The translations under genes were made by a program, and so were the position numbers. From the NCBI GenBank assembly GCA_029237775.1, contig JAQZBR010000006.1:62001-126000 (forward strand): 64,000 bases of DNA, in the 5' to 3' direction. The notes beneath the pieces were generated by a model. It made no database searches and had not been told where the DNA came from. It saw only the letters and a program-made list of their open reading frames with translations. Source of the DNA: Bacteroidota bacterium. Its GTDB lineage: Bacteria > Bacteroidota > Bacteroidia > 2-12-FULL-35-15. Below are positions 45,112 through 53,598 of the stretch, in pieces; within the stretch, counting starts at the first letter, position 1, and the number at the start of each line of letters is the position of its first letter.

Positions 45112-46416
45112 ATGAGTGTATTCGAGATCATTGGCGGTAAAAAGCTGAAAGGCGAGATCATCCCGCAAGGTGCTAAAAATGAGGCATTGCAAATCCTCTG
45201 CGCTGTTTTGCTTACTCCTGAAAAAGTGGTAATTCAAAACATCCCGGATATCGTGGATGTGAATAAGCTGATCGACCTTTTAAGGGATCTCGGTGTTAAG
45301 ATCGAAAAAACGGGACATGAAGAATATTCATTTCAGGCAGATGATGTGAATGTAGATTATCTGAACTCAGAAGAATTTAAAAAGAAAGGTGGAAGTTTAC
45401 GAGGATCAATAATGATTGTTGGACCATTGTTGTCACGTTTTGGAAAAGGATACATTCCTCGCCCGGGTGGTGACAAGATCGGCCGCAGAAGATTGGATAC
45501 TCACTTCATAGGTTTTCAAAACCTGGGTGCAAAATTTATTTACGATGAAGGAAATGATTTCTATAAAGTAGAAGCAAACAATCTGAAAGGTTGTTATATG
45601 CTTTTAGATGAGGCATCGGTAACAGGAACAGCGAATATTATTATGGCTGCTGTACTGGCCGAAGGACGTACAACAATTTTCAATGCTGCATGTGAGCCTT
45701 ATATCCAGCAGCTTTGCAAGATGCTGAACAGCATGGGTGCGAAGATCACAGGAATAGGCTCAAACCTTCTTTACATCGATGGTGTCGAAAAAATGAAAGG
45801 TTGTACACACCGCATGTTGCCGGATATGATCGAGATCGGAAGCTTTATTGGAATGGCAGCAATGACTCAGTCGGAGATCACGATAAAAAATGTAGCTTAT
45901 CCCGAATTAGGAATTATTCCGAATACCTTTCAGCGGCTGGGAATTAAGATGGAACGCAGAGGTGATGATATCTTTATTCCGGAGCAGGATCATTATGAAA
46001 TTGATACGTTTATAGACGGTTCCATTCTTACGATCGCTGATGCTATCTGGCCGGGATTAACCCCCGATCTTTTGAGTATTATACTTGTTGTTGCAACTCA
46101 AGCGAAGGGTACGGTTTTGATCCACCAGAAAATGTTCGAGAGCCGTTTATTCTTCGTGGATAAATTAATTGATATGGGCGCGCAGATCATACTTTGTGAT
46201 CCACACAGAGCCACAGTTATAGGCTTGAATCATCAGCACCGGTTAAAAGGAATTTCTATGACCTCACCGGATATCCGTGCCGGGGTTTCCTTGCTAATCG
46301 CGGCTTTGTCTGCTAATGGGAAAAGTACCATCCATAATATCGAACAGATCGACCGCGGGTATCAGAACATTGACGCACGTTTACAGAAACTTGGCGCACA
46401 AATTGTTAGGAAGTAG
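45112..46416 (+). CDS. murA: UDP-N-acetylglucosamine 1-carboxyvinyltransferase
   Basis: 434 residues. First committed step of peptidoglycan synthesis: adds enolpyruvate to UDP-GlcNAc. Family landmarks are GAKNEAL near residue 20, RGSIMIVGPLLSRFGKGY, and DVRAG-type SPDIRAGVSLLIAALSA near the end. In the active-site loop the usual PGGC is PGGD: Asp121 (bases 45472-45474) stands where E. coli has Cys115, the residue alkylated by fosfomycin. Asp at this point is known to keep activity but give fosfomycin resistance in other bacteria. A strong hairpin terminator follows. Confidence 0.97.
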   Translation: MSVFEIIGGKKLKGEIIPQGAKNEALQILCAVLLTPEKVVIQNIPDIVDVNKLIDLLRDLGVKIEKTGHEEYSFQADDVNVDYLNSEEFKKKGGSLRGSIMIVGPLLSRFGKGYIPRPGGDKIGRRRLDTHFIGFQNLGAKFIYDEGNDFYKVEANNLKGCYMLLDEASVTGTANIIMAAVLAEGRTTIFNAACEPYIQQLCKMLNSMGAKITGIGSNLLYIDGVEKMKGCTHRMLPDMIEIGSFIGMAAMTQSEITIKNVAYPELGIIPNTFQRLGIKMERRGDDIFIPEQDHYEIDTFIDGSILTIADAIWPGLTPDLLSIILVVATQAKGTVLIHQKMFESRLFFVDKLIDMGAQIILCDPHRATVIGLNHQHRLKGISMTSPDIRAGVSLLIAALSANGKSTIHNIEQIDRGYQNIDARLQKLGAQIVRK

Positions 46417-46451
46417 CATTCTTCAACAAAAAAATGTAATTTTAAACCTTT

Positions 46452-46490
46452 AAAAATCATTTTCACGCAATTAAATGAAAATGATTTTTT
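46452..46490 (+). terminator. rho-independent terminator after murA
   Basis: AAAAATCATTTTCA / TGAAAATGATTTTT (46452-46465 / 46476-46489), a perfect 14-bp A/T-rich stem, followed by T. Confidence 0.8.
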
Positions 46491-46515
46491 GGCTTATGCC
46501 CAAATCTGAAAAACT

Positions 46516-47082
46516 ATGAAAAAAGTAAACATCCTTTTGATCCTGGCAGCGACTTCTGTTCTTGCTTACGGATTTATCACTAAAACTAATACCCAAGCAG
46601 TTCAGTCAGGAGCTGTCGAAGGACTTAACGTTGGAAACATTGCTCCTGAATTAAAATACATGAGCCCTCAGGGAAAAGAGATTGCATTATCTTCCCTTAA
46701 AGGCAAAGTGGTTCTGATCGATTTTTGGGCATCGTGGTGCGGCCCTTGCAGAAGAGAAATGCCAACGGTTGTAGCTGCTTACAATAAATTCAAAGATCAA
46801 AAATTCAATAAAAAAGCAAAAGGCTTTACTGTATATAGTTTATCCCTTGATATGAACAAAGATGCTTGGGTGAACGCTATTGCAAAAGATGGCTTAGTTT
46901 GGGAAAATCATGTAAGTGATCTTGGTGGATGGCAATCGCAAGGTTCTGCAAAATATGGTGTAAACAGCATTCCTGCAGCTTTCCTCATAGATGAGAACGG
47001 TATTATTGTAGCAAAAGGTGAAAGCCTTCGAGGGCCTGGTTTGGAAAATCAGTTGAATGAATTGATCAAGAAGGCAAACTAA
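46516..47082 (+). CDS. periplasmic TlpA-like thioredoxin-fold protein
   Basis: 188 residues. N-terminal signal or membrane anchor (about 4-21). The thioredoxin fold runs from 35 to 188: GKVVLIDFWASWCGPCRREMPTV with the redox pair Cys75-Cys78, and the cis-Pro in GVNSIPAAFLIDENG. TlpA/ResA-type proteins reduce disulfides or metal sites in the periplasm. It lies between murA and the OmpA protein gene, each with its own terminator, so it is likely expressed alone. Confidence 0.92.
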   Translation: MKKVNILLILAATSVLAYGFITKTNTQAVQSGAVEGLNVGNIAPELKYMSPQGKEIALSSLKGKVVLIDFWASWCGPCRREMPTVVAAYNKFKDQKFNKKAKGFTVYSLSLDMNKDAWVNAIAKDGLVWENHVSDLGGWQSQGSAKYGVNSIPAAFLIDENGIIVAKGESLRGPGLENQLNELIKKAN

Positions 47083-47100
47083 AATTTAATATCAATAATG

Positions 47101-47134
47101 AAAGACAGAATTCCAAGGGGTTCTGTCTTTTTGT
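47101..47134 (+). terminator. rho-independent terminator after the TlpA-like gene
   Basis: AAAGACAGAA / TTCTGTCTTT (47101-47110 / 47121-47130), inner TTCC/GGGG, then TTGTTTT. It overlaps the -33 region of the next promoter. Confidence 0.85.
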
Positions 47135-47163
47135 TTTACATACATTCAAATTTGTTAGCTTTG
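47130..47163 (+). promoter_or_regulatory. Bacteroidota-type promoter for the OmpA-family gene
   Basis: TTTG (47130-47133) and TAGCTTTG (47156-47163), spacer 22. It leaves a leader of about 11 bases before the ATG at 47181. Confidence 0.6.
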
Positions 47164-47180
47164 ATCATTAATAAATAGCT

Positions 47181-48734
47181 ATGAAAAATCTGGTAATTTG
47201 TTCTCTTCTTTTTATATCCTTTCTGGCCAAAGCTCAGAAGATTCCAGCCATTCACATGGGCTGTTATGCAAATGGAGATACTCTCACGGTAGAGGGAGTG
47301 AAAAGGACCAGCGGTGTAAATCTTTTCGGTGAAGGCTCGGAGAGTTATCGTCTGAAACAATGGACGATGGCCGTTAGTGTTAATAATAATAAAAAGACTT
47401 ATGTTTTCAAGCATAACCCGAAAGCATTGAATGTTGTATCCGCGCAAATGAAGGATGCCATGCTCGATAAGTTTAAGATCGTGAACAGAGTTGTCATAAG
47501 AGACGTGATCGCGGAAAATAAAGGCGTTGAGGTGCAACTGGATTCGGTAGTTTTTTATCTGGATAACAAGGCTTTTAAAAAGTGTGATGAGAAAACAGCT
47601 CTGGCGAAGGATGATCTGATGCTTAAGTTCTCTTGTTTTAAAAATGGTGATGTCGCTTCGATCAAGGATCTTCTTCATTATCCCACATTCTCTATTATTA
47701 ACTTCAATCCGAAGGTGAACGTTAAAATTCTTTCTTACAGCTTTATGGTGCCCGCCATGGATGTTCGCAGAAATCCTAAATCCATTACTGTGATCGAGAA
47801 TTCCGGAATAGAATTAAATGCTGAGAGTTTTGAAATGGCAAAGAAGCTCGCTCCGGGTGAACAGTTTGTTCTGGATAATATTAAGCTGGAATTCAGTAAT
47901 CCAAAAACCAAAACGAAAGAGATCATCACGGCTAAACCAATAAAAATAACAATTGGTAAAAAGAGCAGTGAGAATTGTGGCGAAGCAGGATCTGATACTT
48001 TATTCGTTCTTGAATATTCCGGGAAATTGTTGATGGGGAAAGACAGGAACCAGCCGGTAGTCGGACAAAAGGTAATGCTTAAAGATGCTCGTGACACTGT
48101 TATTCAGGTAACTGTGACTAATAGCTATGGTGATTTTACCTTCCGCAACCTGAAAGCCGATGATTCTTATAAAATAAGCATCATGGCATCTGATAATCCA
48201 AAGTTAAAAGATGCCACGCTCTATCTTGCAAAAGTGGACGGAACAATAGTTAAAAGCTTCGAAAAGAAAGGTAATTTCTTCGTTTATTCTGTATTGCCCG
48301 CTGAGCTTTTTGAGCTTGCAAAAGTCGATGAAGAGGATACAGAATTGCGGATCTCCAATTTTGGCAAATCGAGCCAAACGGAATTAACCGTAATTCAGGA
48401 TATTTATTATGCGCCAAATTCCTATGAGATCAATGACTTGTCTATTGGCCAGCTCGACAAGATCATAAGCGCAATGAAACAAAACCCCGGCTTACGGCTT
48501 TCGATATCGAGTCATACAGACGCAAATGGGGATGACGGTTATAATATGGGTCTCTCTGAAAGGCGGGCTAAGAAAGTAATGGAGTACCTGGTTGGAAAGG
48601 GAATCGGGCAGGAACGTATTAAATCGAAGGGATTTGGCGAGATGCTTATTAAAAACCGTTGTAAGAACGGGATCGATTGTTCTGAGCTTGAACATGAGCT
48701 GAACCGCAGGACCGAATTCAAGTTTACAAAATAG
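47181..48734 (+). CDS. OmpA-family protein with two GldM C-terminal-type domains
   Basis: 517 residues. Signal peptide 1-19 (SFLAKAQ). Two successive units, about residues 57-128 and 180-258, follow the pattern of the GldM C-terminal domain: hydrophobic strand (KQWTMAVSV; ILSYSFMV), a stretch of about 25 residues, a helix with Met/Leu-Lys (AQMKDAMLDKF; ESFEMAKKLAPG), an Asp/Asn-Ile strand (IRDVIAE; LDNIKLEF) and a closing Leu/Ile-rich strand. A CnaB/SdrD-like sandwich (about 275-360) and an OmpA peptidoglycan-binding domain (about 405-517; SSHTDANGDDGYNMGLSERRAKKVMEYL) complete it. It could link peptidoglycan to a GldM-like partner; this is inference. Confidence 0.85.
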   Translation: MKNLVICSLLFISFLAKAQKIPAIHMGCYANGDTLTVEGVKRTSGVNLFGEGSESYRLKQWTMAVSVNNNKKTYVFKHNPKALNVVSAQMKDAMLDKFKIVNRVVIRDVIAENKGVEVQLDSVVFYLDNKAFKKCDEKTALAKDDLMLKFSCFKNGDVASIKDLLHYPTFSIINFNPKVNVKILSYSFMVPAMDVRRNPKSITVIENSGIELNAESFEMAKKLAPGEQFVLDNIKLEFSNPKTKTKEIITAKPIKITIGKKSSENCGEAGSDTLFVLEYSGKLLMGKDRNQPVVGQKVMLKDARDTVIQVTVTNSYGDFTFRNLKADDSYKISIMASDNPKLKDATLYLAKVDGTIVKSFEKKGNFFVYSVLPAELFELAKVDEEDTELRISNFGKSSQTELTVIQDIYYAPNSYEINDLSIGQLDKIISAMKQNPGLRLSISSHTDANGDDGYNMGLSERRAKKVMEYLVGKGIGQERIKSKGFGEMLIKNRCKNGIDCSELEHELNRRTEFKFTK

Positions 48735-48755
48735 TCGGATCCGAAATTATTTAAG

Positions 48756-48787
48756 AAAGCAGTGTTCTCCGGAATACTGCTTTTTAT
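48756..48787 (+). terminator. rho-independent terminator after the OmpA-family gene
   Basis: AAAGCAGTGTTC / GGAATACTGCTTT (48756-48767 / 48771-48783) with one G-U pair, then TTTATTT. Confidence 0.85.
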
Positions 48788-48880
48788 TTGGCTTTTAGCG
48801 GAGGTTTAAGAAAATATGTCAAATTGTCTTATTATCTTTGTTGGCAGGCATTTTGACTATCTGACGGGCTGAAAAAAAGG

Positions 48881-49471
48881 ATGAAAAACATAAAAAATAT
48901 ATTTAAGAAAATGAGCACACAGGAGAACGAAACAGTGAACGAAAACAATGAACAGAATGAGCAAAATGCTTCGACTCAGGAAGTTCAGGATGATGCAAGT
49001 CAGGCAAAGGATCCGAAGGATTCGAAAATTGCTGAGCTTGAAGCAAAGGTGTCAGAGTTAAATGATAAATATCTTCGTTTGTATTCAGAGTTTGATAATT
49101 TCAGAAAACGCACGGTAAAAGAAAAATCAGAGTTGATTCAATCGGGTGGTGAGGATGTTTTTAAGAGCATACTCCCGGTAATAGATGATTTTGAAAGGGC
49201 TATCAAATCAAATTCAGAGACTTCTGATGTTAAGGCAGTAAATGATGGTGTAAACCTTATTTATAATAAATTAAAATCGACACTTACTCAAAAAGGCCTG
49301 GAAGAAATGAAATCTTTAGGCGAAACCTTTAACGCAGATATTCATGAAGCCATCACCAATATACCGGCACCATCAGAAGATATGAAAGGGAAAGTTGTGG
49401 ATGAGCTTGAAAAAGGATATTCCTTGAATGGAAAGATCATCCGTTTTGCAAAAGTTGTAATTGGCCAGTAA
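48881..49471 (+). CDS. grpE: nucleotide exchange factor GrpE
   Basis: 196 residues. Exchanges ADP for ATP on DnaK. A Gln/Asn/Glu-rich N-terminal segment (about 1-45), a long helix (DSKIAELEAKVSELNDKYLRLYSEFDNFRKRTVKEKSE), and a beta-rich C-terminal head (GETFNADIHEAITNIPAP, VVDELEKGYSLNGKIIRFAKVVIG) give a standard GrpE. The ATG at 48881 has a purine-rich AAAAAAAGG just before it; the alternative at 48911 (MSTQENE) is possible. A TATCTTTG box lies at 48833-48840. dnaJ follows after 105 bases. Confidence 0.95.
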   Translation: MKNIKNIFKKMSTQENETVNENNEQNEQNASTQEVQDDASQAKDPKDSKIAELEAKVSELNDKYLRLYSEFDNFRKRTVKEKSELIQSGGEDVFKSILPVIDDFERAIKSNSETSDVKAVNDGVNLIYNKLKSTLTQKGLEEMKSLGETFNADIHEAITNIPAPSEDMKGKVVDELEKGYSLNGKIIRFAKVVIGQ

Positions 49472-49576
49472 TCTAATTGTAAGCAGAATATATATTGATC
49501 TGGAGAAAAAAATTCCATTAGGCGAACTGATCACAATTCACCAATTCTCCATTTCAACAAATCAATAATTGTCAAG

Positions 49577-50728
49577 ATGAGTAAGAGAGATTTTTATGAG
49601 ATTCTGGAAGTGCCCAGGAATGCTAGCGCAGATGAGATAAAAAAAGCTTATCGTAAGATGGCCATTAAATATCATCCGGATAAAAATCCCGGAGATAAGG
49701 CGTCTGAAGAAAAATTCAAGGAAGCTGCTGAAGCTTATGAAATATTAAGCAATCCTGAAAAAAAGCAACGATATGATCAGTACGGTCATGCCGGAGTTGG
49801 TGGTAATCAGGGATTCGGTGGCGGTGGCGGATTTGGCGGAATGAACATGGAAGATATCTTCAGTCAGTTCGGTGATGTGTTTGGAGGGCATTTCGGTGGA
49901 GGCTTCGGAGGAGGCGGTGGAAGAGGAAGAAGGGTAAACCGCGGATCAAACTTACGTGTAAAAGTAAAATTGGATCTCGAAGATATTGCTCATGGTGTTG
50001 AGAAGAAGATCAAAGTAAATAAGTTTGTTGCATGTAAGCCGTGCAGCGGTTCCGGTGCACAAAACGGATCTGCAAAAAATACCTGCTCTACTTGTCGCGG
50101 AACCGGACAAGTTACACGTATGACACAAACCATTCTTGGAGCAATGCAAACTTCAAGCACTTGTCCCTCATGCGGAGGTGAAGGACAAACAATCACAGAT
50201 AAATGTAAATCATGTCACGGAGAAGGAATTGTTCGTGAAGAAGAAGTGATCACTATAAATATTCCTGCAGGTGTTGCGGAAGGTATGCAGCTTTCGGTTG
50301 CAGGCCGAGGTAATATGGGAGCCCGCGGAGGTGTTCCGGGTGACCTGATCGTGGTAATAGAGGAAACAGAACATGAGTTGCTTAAACGCGATGGAATGCA
50401 CCTGTTCTATGATCATTACATCAGCATTGCAGACGCAGCCCTTGGCGTTCAGATCGAAGTGCCGACAATAGACGGGAAAGCAAAAGTAAAGATAGAGCCG
50501 GGAACACAAAGCGGAAAAGTTTTACGTTTAAAAGGGAAAGGTCTGCCGGATGTCAACAGTTATTCACGCGGTGACATTCTCGTGAACATCAATGTATGGA
50601 CACCACAAAATCTCACTAAGGAAGAGAAGAAAATCCTTGAAGAGCTTCGTGATGCTGAAAATTTCAAACCTCATCCGAGCCGGAAAGACAAAGGTTTCTT
50701 CGAGCGCATGAAAGAATATTTTGAATAA
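49577..50728 (+). CDS. dnaJ: chaperone DnaJ (Hsp40)
   Basis: 383 residues, full type I DnaJ. J domain 1-70 with the catalytic HPD at 33-35, which triggers DnaK ATP hydrolysis; Gly/Phe-rich linker (GGGGFGGMN..., about 75-118); four zinc motifs ([32 protein letters not shown], about 153-215); then the substrate-binding C-terminal domains. It forms a probable operon with grpE; dnaK is elsewhere at 34645. A small secreted protein gene follows 7 bases later. Confidence 0.98.
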   Translation: MSKRDFYEILEVPRNASADEIKKAYRKMAIKYHPDKNPGDKASEEKFKEAAEAYEILSNPEKKQRYDQYGHAGVGGNQGFGGGGGFGGMNMEDIFSQFGDVFGGHFGGGFGGGGGRGRRVNRGSNLRVKVKLDLEDIAHGVEKKIKVNKFVACKPCSGSGAQNGSAKNTCSTCRGTGQVTRMTQTILGAMQTSSTCPSCGGEGQTITDKCKSCHGEGIVREEEVITINIPAGVAEGMQLSVAGRGNMGARGGVPGDLIVVIEETEHELLKRDGMHLFYDHYISIADAALGVQIEVPTIDGKAKVKIEPGTQSGKVLRLKGKGLPDVNSYSRGDILVNINVWTPQNLTKEEKKILEELRDAENFKPHPSRKDKGFFERMKEYFE

Positions 50729-50735
50729 TTTTTGA

Positions 50736-51173
50736 ATGATCAAAGCTCAGTTGATAGCTCTTGGATTAATATTTTCTGTAAACGTATTGTTTGCGCAGGA
50801 TACAGTAAGGGTTAGAAAGCCGGGTGTAAATGACGATCGATTTTGTACCTTGTTGATCTGTTCGAAAAAGCAATGTTATCCAGATACTATTCCTTTTTCC
50901 TTTTTCGCTGATGATAAAAAAGCGGAACTTCGAATAGATGATCGTTGCGAAGCAAAAAAGAGATCGGATATATTTGTCGCTTCTTTTGAAATAAGTTCTG
51001 ATATTAATAAAATTCATCGCTCTTCAGTTGCTCACAGTTCGTTCTTTACAGGCCCGCAACTAAAGATCCTCAGAGATCTCAAGCCGGGCGAAACGTTTAA
51101 TGTTTCCAATGTTATAGTTCATGCTCCTGATGGATTCAGGAAAGTGGAGGACTTAAAAATCTACATCAAATAA
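50736..51173 (+). CDS. small secreted protein with a GldM C-terminal-type domain
   Basis: 145 residues. Signal peptide 1-20 (FSVNVLFAQ). Four Cys (37, 42, 47, 71) in the first half could pair. Residues 79-144 fit the GldM C-terminal domain closely: VASFEISS ... FTGPQLKILRDLKPGETFNVSNVIVHAPDGF ... LKIYI against VTSFRMSV ... MTPQMIQLIKQMRKNQKILFEDIRAVGPDGI ... LTIKI. The role is unknown; a periplasmic partner of a GldM-like protein is possible. Starts 7 bases after dnaJ, and the ABC transporter gene starts 9 bases after it, so it is likely co-transcribed with both. Confidence 0.8.
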   Translation: MIKAQLIALGLIFSVNVLFAQDTVRVRKPGVNDDRFCTLLICSKKQCYPDTIPFSFFADDKKAELRIDDRCEAKKRSDIFVASFEISSDINKIHRSSVAHSSFFTGPQLKILRDLKPGETFNVSNVIVHAPDGFRKVEDLKIYIK

Positions 51174-51182
51174 ATTTCAGAT

Positions 51183-52133
51183 ATGCAGCATATCTTATCC
51201 GCTCAGCACATTGTTAAACGTTATGCAACTCATACAGCTTTAGACGATGTTTCACTGGATATTCCTGCTCAAAGTATTTTCGGATTGCTTGGTCCGAACG
51301 GAGCCGGAAAAACTTCTCTCATCAGAATTATCAATCAGATAACCGGTCCCGATTCTGGATCAGTGCTGTTCGAAGGCCAGCCTTTATCCCCGAAGCATGT
51401 AGAGCAAATAGGATATCTTCCGGAAGAACGCGGCTTGTATAAAAAGATGGAAGTCGGTGAGCAGGCGTTGTATCTCGCTCAACTGAAGGGGATGCCCAAA
51501 GCCGAGGCGAAAAAGAAGCTGAAGGAATGGTTTCAGAAGTTTGAGATTGATGCGTGGTGGCATAAGAAAGTGGAGGAGCTCTCTAAAGGAATGCAGCAGA
51601 AAATTCAGTTCATCGTAACTGTTCTTCATGAACCAAAATTGTTGATCCTTGATGAACCATTCAGCGGCTTCGACCCAATAAATGCTAATCTCATCAAGAA
51701 TGAAATATTGAAATTAAAAGAGCAGGGCTCAACTATTTTATTCTCCACTCATAATATGGGTTCTGTAGAAGAGCTGTGTGATTACATCGCGCTGATCAAT
51801 AAATCAAAAAAGATTTTAGATGGTCCTGTAAAACAAATCCGTAAAGAACACCGCTCGAATACCTTTGAAATTGAGTTTACCGGGAACATGATGGCCTTTA
51901 CTAATTCATTGTGGACATTTGGTAAATTAGGTGAACATAAAATGGATGGTGAGAATGGTAAGGCGCAGGTTGTGCTTACTCCGGGCACATCCCCTAATCA
52001 ATTGATAGAGTCTATACTTCCGGTTGCACAGATCCATTCATTCAGAGAGATAATTCCAAGCATGAATGATATTTTTATTTCTAAAGTCAATGAAGGAAAC
52101 CCGCTTGGAACTCAAAGTAATTTTACCGAATAG
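51183..52133 (+). CDS. ABC transporter ATP-binding protein (NatA-like, DUF4162)
   Basis: 316 residues. Walker A GPNGAGKT (37-44), signature LSKGMQQK, Walker B KLLILDEPFSGFD, and H-loop STHNM. A C-terminal DUF4162-type extension (about 220-310) is typical of ATPases that pair with NatB/CcmB-like permeases. The permease gene follows after 58 bases, so the two form an ABC-2 exporter. Substrate unknown. The gap contains a dispersed repeat. Confidence 0.93.
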   Translation: MQHILSAQHIVKRYATHTALDDVSLDIPAQSIFGLLGPNGAGKTSLIRIINQITGPDSGSVLFEGQPLSPKHVEQIGYLPEERGLYKKMEVGEQALYLAQLKGMPKAEAKKKLKEWFQKFEIDAWWHKKVEELSKGMQQKIQFIVTVLHEPKLLILDEPFSGFDPINANLIKNEILKLKEQGSTILFSTHNMGSVEELCDYIALINKSKKILDGPVKQIRKEHRSNTFEIEFTGNMMAFTNSLWTFGKLGEHKMDGENGKAQVVLTPGTSPNQLIESILPVAQIHSFREIIPSMNDIFISKVNEGNPLGTQSNFTE

Positions 52134-52150
52134 GTAATTCGGGTAGCAAA

Positions 52151-52188
52151 CACAGTTTCGTAAATTCGTACAATTCTTATTCGTAGAT
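52151..52188 (+). repeat. dispersed ATTCGTAATTCGT-type repeat
   Basis: ACACAGTTTCGTAAATTCGTA then CAATTCTTATTCGTAGAT, between the ATPase stop and the permease ATG at 52192. Confidence 0.6.
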
Positions 52189-52191
52189 AAA

Positions 52192-53529
52192 ATGCATAAA
52201 ATTCTCCTCATCATCAAGCGTGAATACCTTTCGAGAGTAAAGAAAAAGTCTTTTATTATCATGACAATCCTCGGTCCAATTTTAATGGCTGGGATTATGG
52301 TTGTTCCTATCTGGCTTGCCATGCAGAAAAGCGATAAGCAAAAGGTGGAAGTTATCGATGAGAGTTATCTTTTTAAGGATCTTATTCCTGAGAAGGATAT
52401 GATCCACTTTGATTACCCTCCGATCACACTTGATCAGGCCATAAAAGGATTTTATGATACGGATTACGATGCGATCCTCTGGATCCCTCACAACATGATC
52501 GAAGGAGGAAAGGCGATCAAGATCTTTTATAAAAAGCAGCTTGGGATTGGTTCAGAGGAGTATATCGGAACCACTTTGGGAAAAATGCTGCATGATGTGA
52601 TCCTTGCGAAGAATAAGGTTGATCTGAATCTGATCAAATCTGCGGAACAATATTCGAAATTCAATGTGATCACTGAAAAGCTGGAAACGACCGGTAAGAG
52701 TGAGAAAACCAATACAGGCCTTTTCATGGGGATCGGGCTGGGTGCCGGAATTCTGATCTATGTATTTATTTTTCTTTATGGTGTTCAGGTAATGCGCGGG
52801 GTAATGGAAGAGAAGACTAATCGTATCGTTGAGGTGATCCTTTCATCAGTAAAGCCTTTCGAGTTGATGATGGGGAAGATCATCGGTGTTGCTCTTGTTG
52901 GTCTTACGCAATTTCTTTTATGGGTGATCCTGACCACAACATTATACAGCGTTGCAGGAATAACTTTATTGAAAGATTTGGATATGAAGCAGGTGCAGAA
53001 GAAGGAAGAAGTTTACACTATCGGTGCGGACCTCAAATACACTGATATGAAGAAGATTGAGAAGCCCAATATTGTTACGGAAGTGATGAATGATTTTAAA
53101 TCCGTGAATATGGTTGAGATCTTTTTCACTTTCCTTTTCTATTTCCTTTTTGGATATTTAATGTACAGCGCCTTGTTCGCGGCAGTTGGTGCGGCAGTGG
53201 ATAATGAAGCCGATACACAGCAATTCATGATGCCAATTACAATTCCACTGATCCTCTCTTTTGTGGTGGCACAAGCTATTATTCAGAATCCCGAAAGCCA
53301 GATGGCGTTCTGGTTCTCAATAATTCCGCTCACTTCTCCTATTGTTATGATGGTGAGAATGCCCTTCGGTGTTCCCGATTGGCAGCTTGCACTTTCTATG
53401 GCATTGCTGCTCTTGGGTTTTGTGATTACAACATGGCTTGCCGGAAGAATTTATCGTACCGGAATCCTTATGTACGGTAAAAAAGTGAGCTGGAAAGAAC
53501 TTGGAAAGTGGTTGTTCTATAAAGGATAA
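52192..53529 (+). CDS. ABC-2 type transporter permease (NatB-like)
   Basis: 445 residues. N-terminal transmembrane segment (about 21-40, TILGPILMAGIMVVPIWL), a large extracytoplasmic domain to about residue 180, then five to six more membrane segments with the family signature MRGVMEEKTNRIVEVILSSVKPFELMMGKIIGVALVG. Works with the ATPase encoded just upstream to export an unknown substrate. The start lies immediately after the repeat. Confidence 0.92.
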   Translation: MHKILLIIKREYLSRVKKKSFIIMTILGPILMAGIMVVPIWLAMQKSDKQKVEVIDESYLFKDLIPEKDMIHFDYPPITLDQAIKGFYDTDYDAILWIPHNMIEGGKAIKIFYKKQLGIGSEEYIGTTLGKMLHDVILAKNKVDLNLIKSAEQYSKFNVITEKLETTGKSEKTNTGLFMGIGLGAGILIYVFIFLYGVQVMRGVMEEKTNRIVEVILSSVKPFELMMGKIIGVALVGLTQFLLWVILTTTLYSVAGITLLKDLDMKQVQKKEEVYTIGADLKYTDMKKIEKPNIVTEVMNDFKSVNMVEIFFTFLFYFLFGYLMYSALFAAVGAAVDNEADTQQFMMPITIPLILSFVVAQAIIQNPESQMAFWFSIIPLTSPIVMMVRMPFGVPDWQLALSMALLLLGFVITTWLAGRIYRTGILMYGKKVSWKELGKWLFYKG

Positions 53530-53598
53530 TTATTGTTCCGGTTGTATTCTCTAAGCTATATCCATAAATTAGCGTAGAATAATTTTAAGTATCGATTC

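Noticed and set aside
47136-47678. 180-codon minus-strand frame opposite the OmpA-family gene
   Set aside because: Fully overlaps a gene with signal peptide, promoter and OmpA domain; the antisense product shows no domain.
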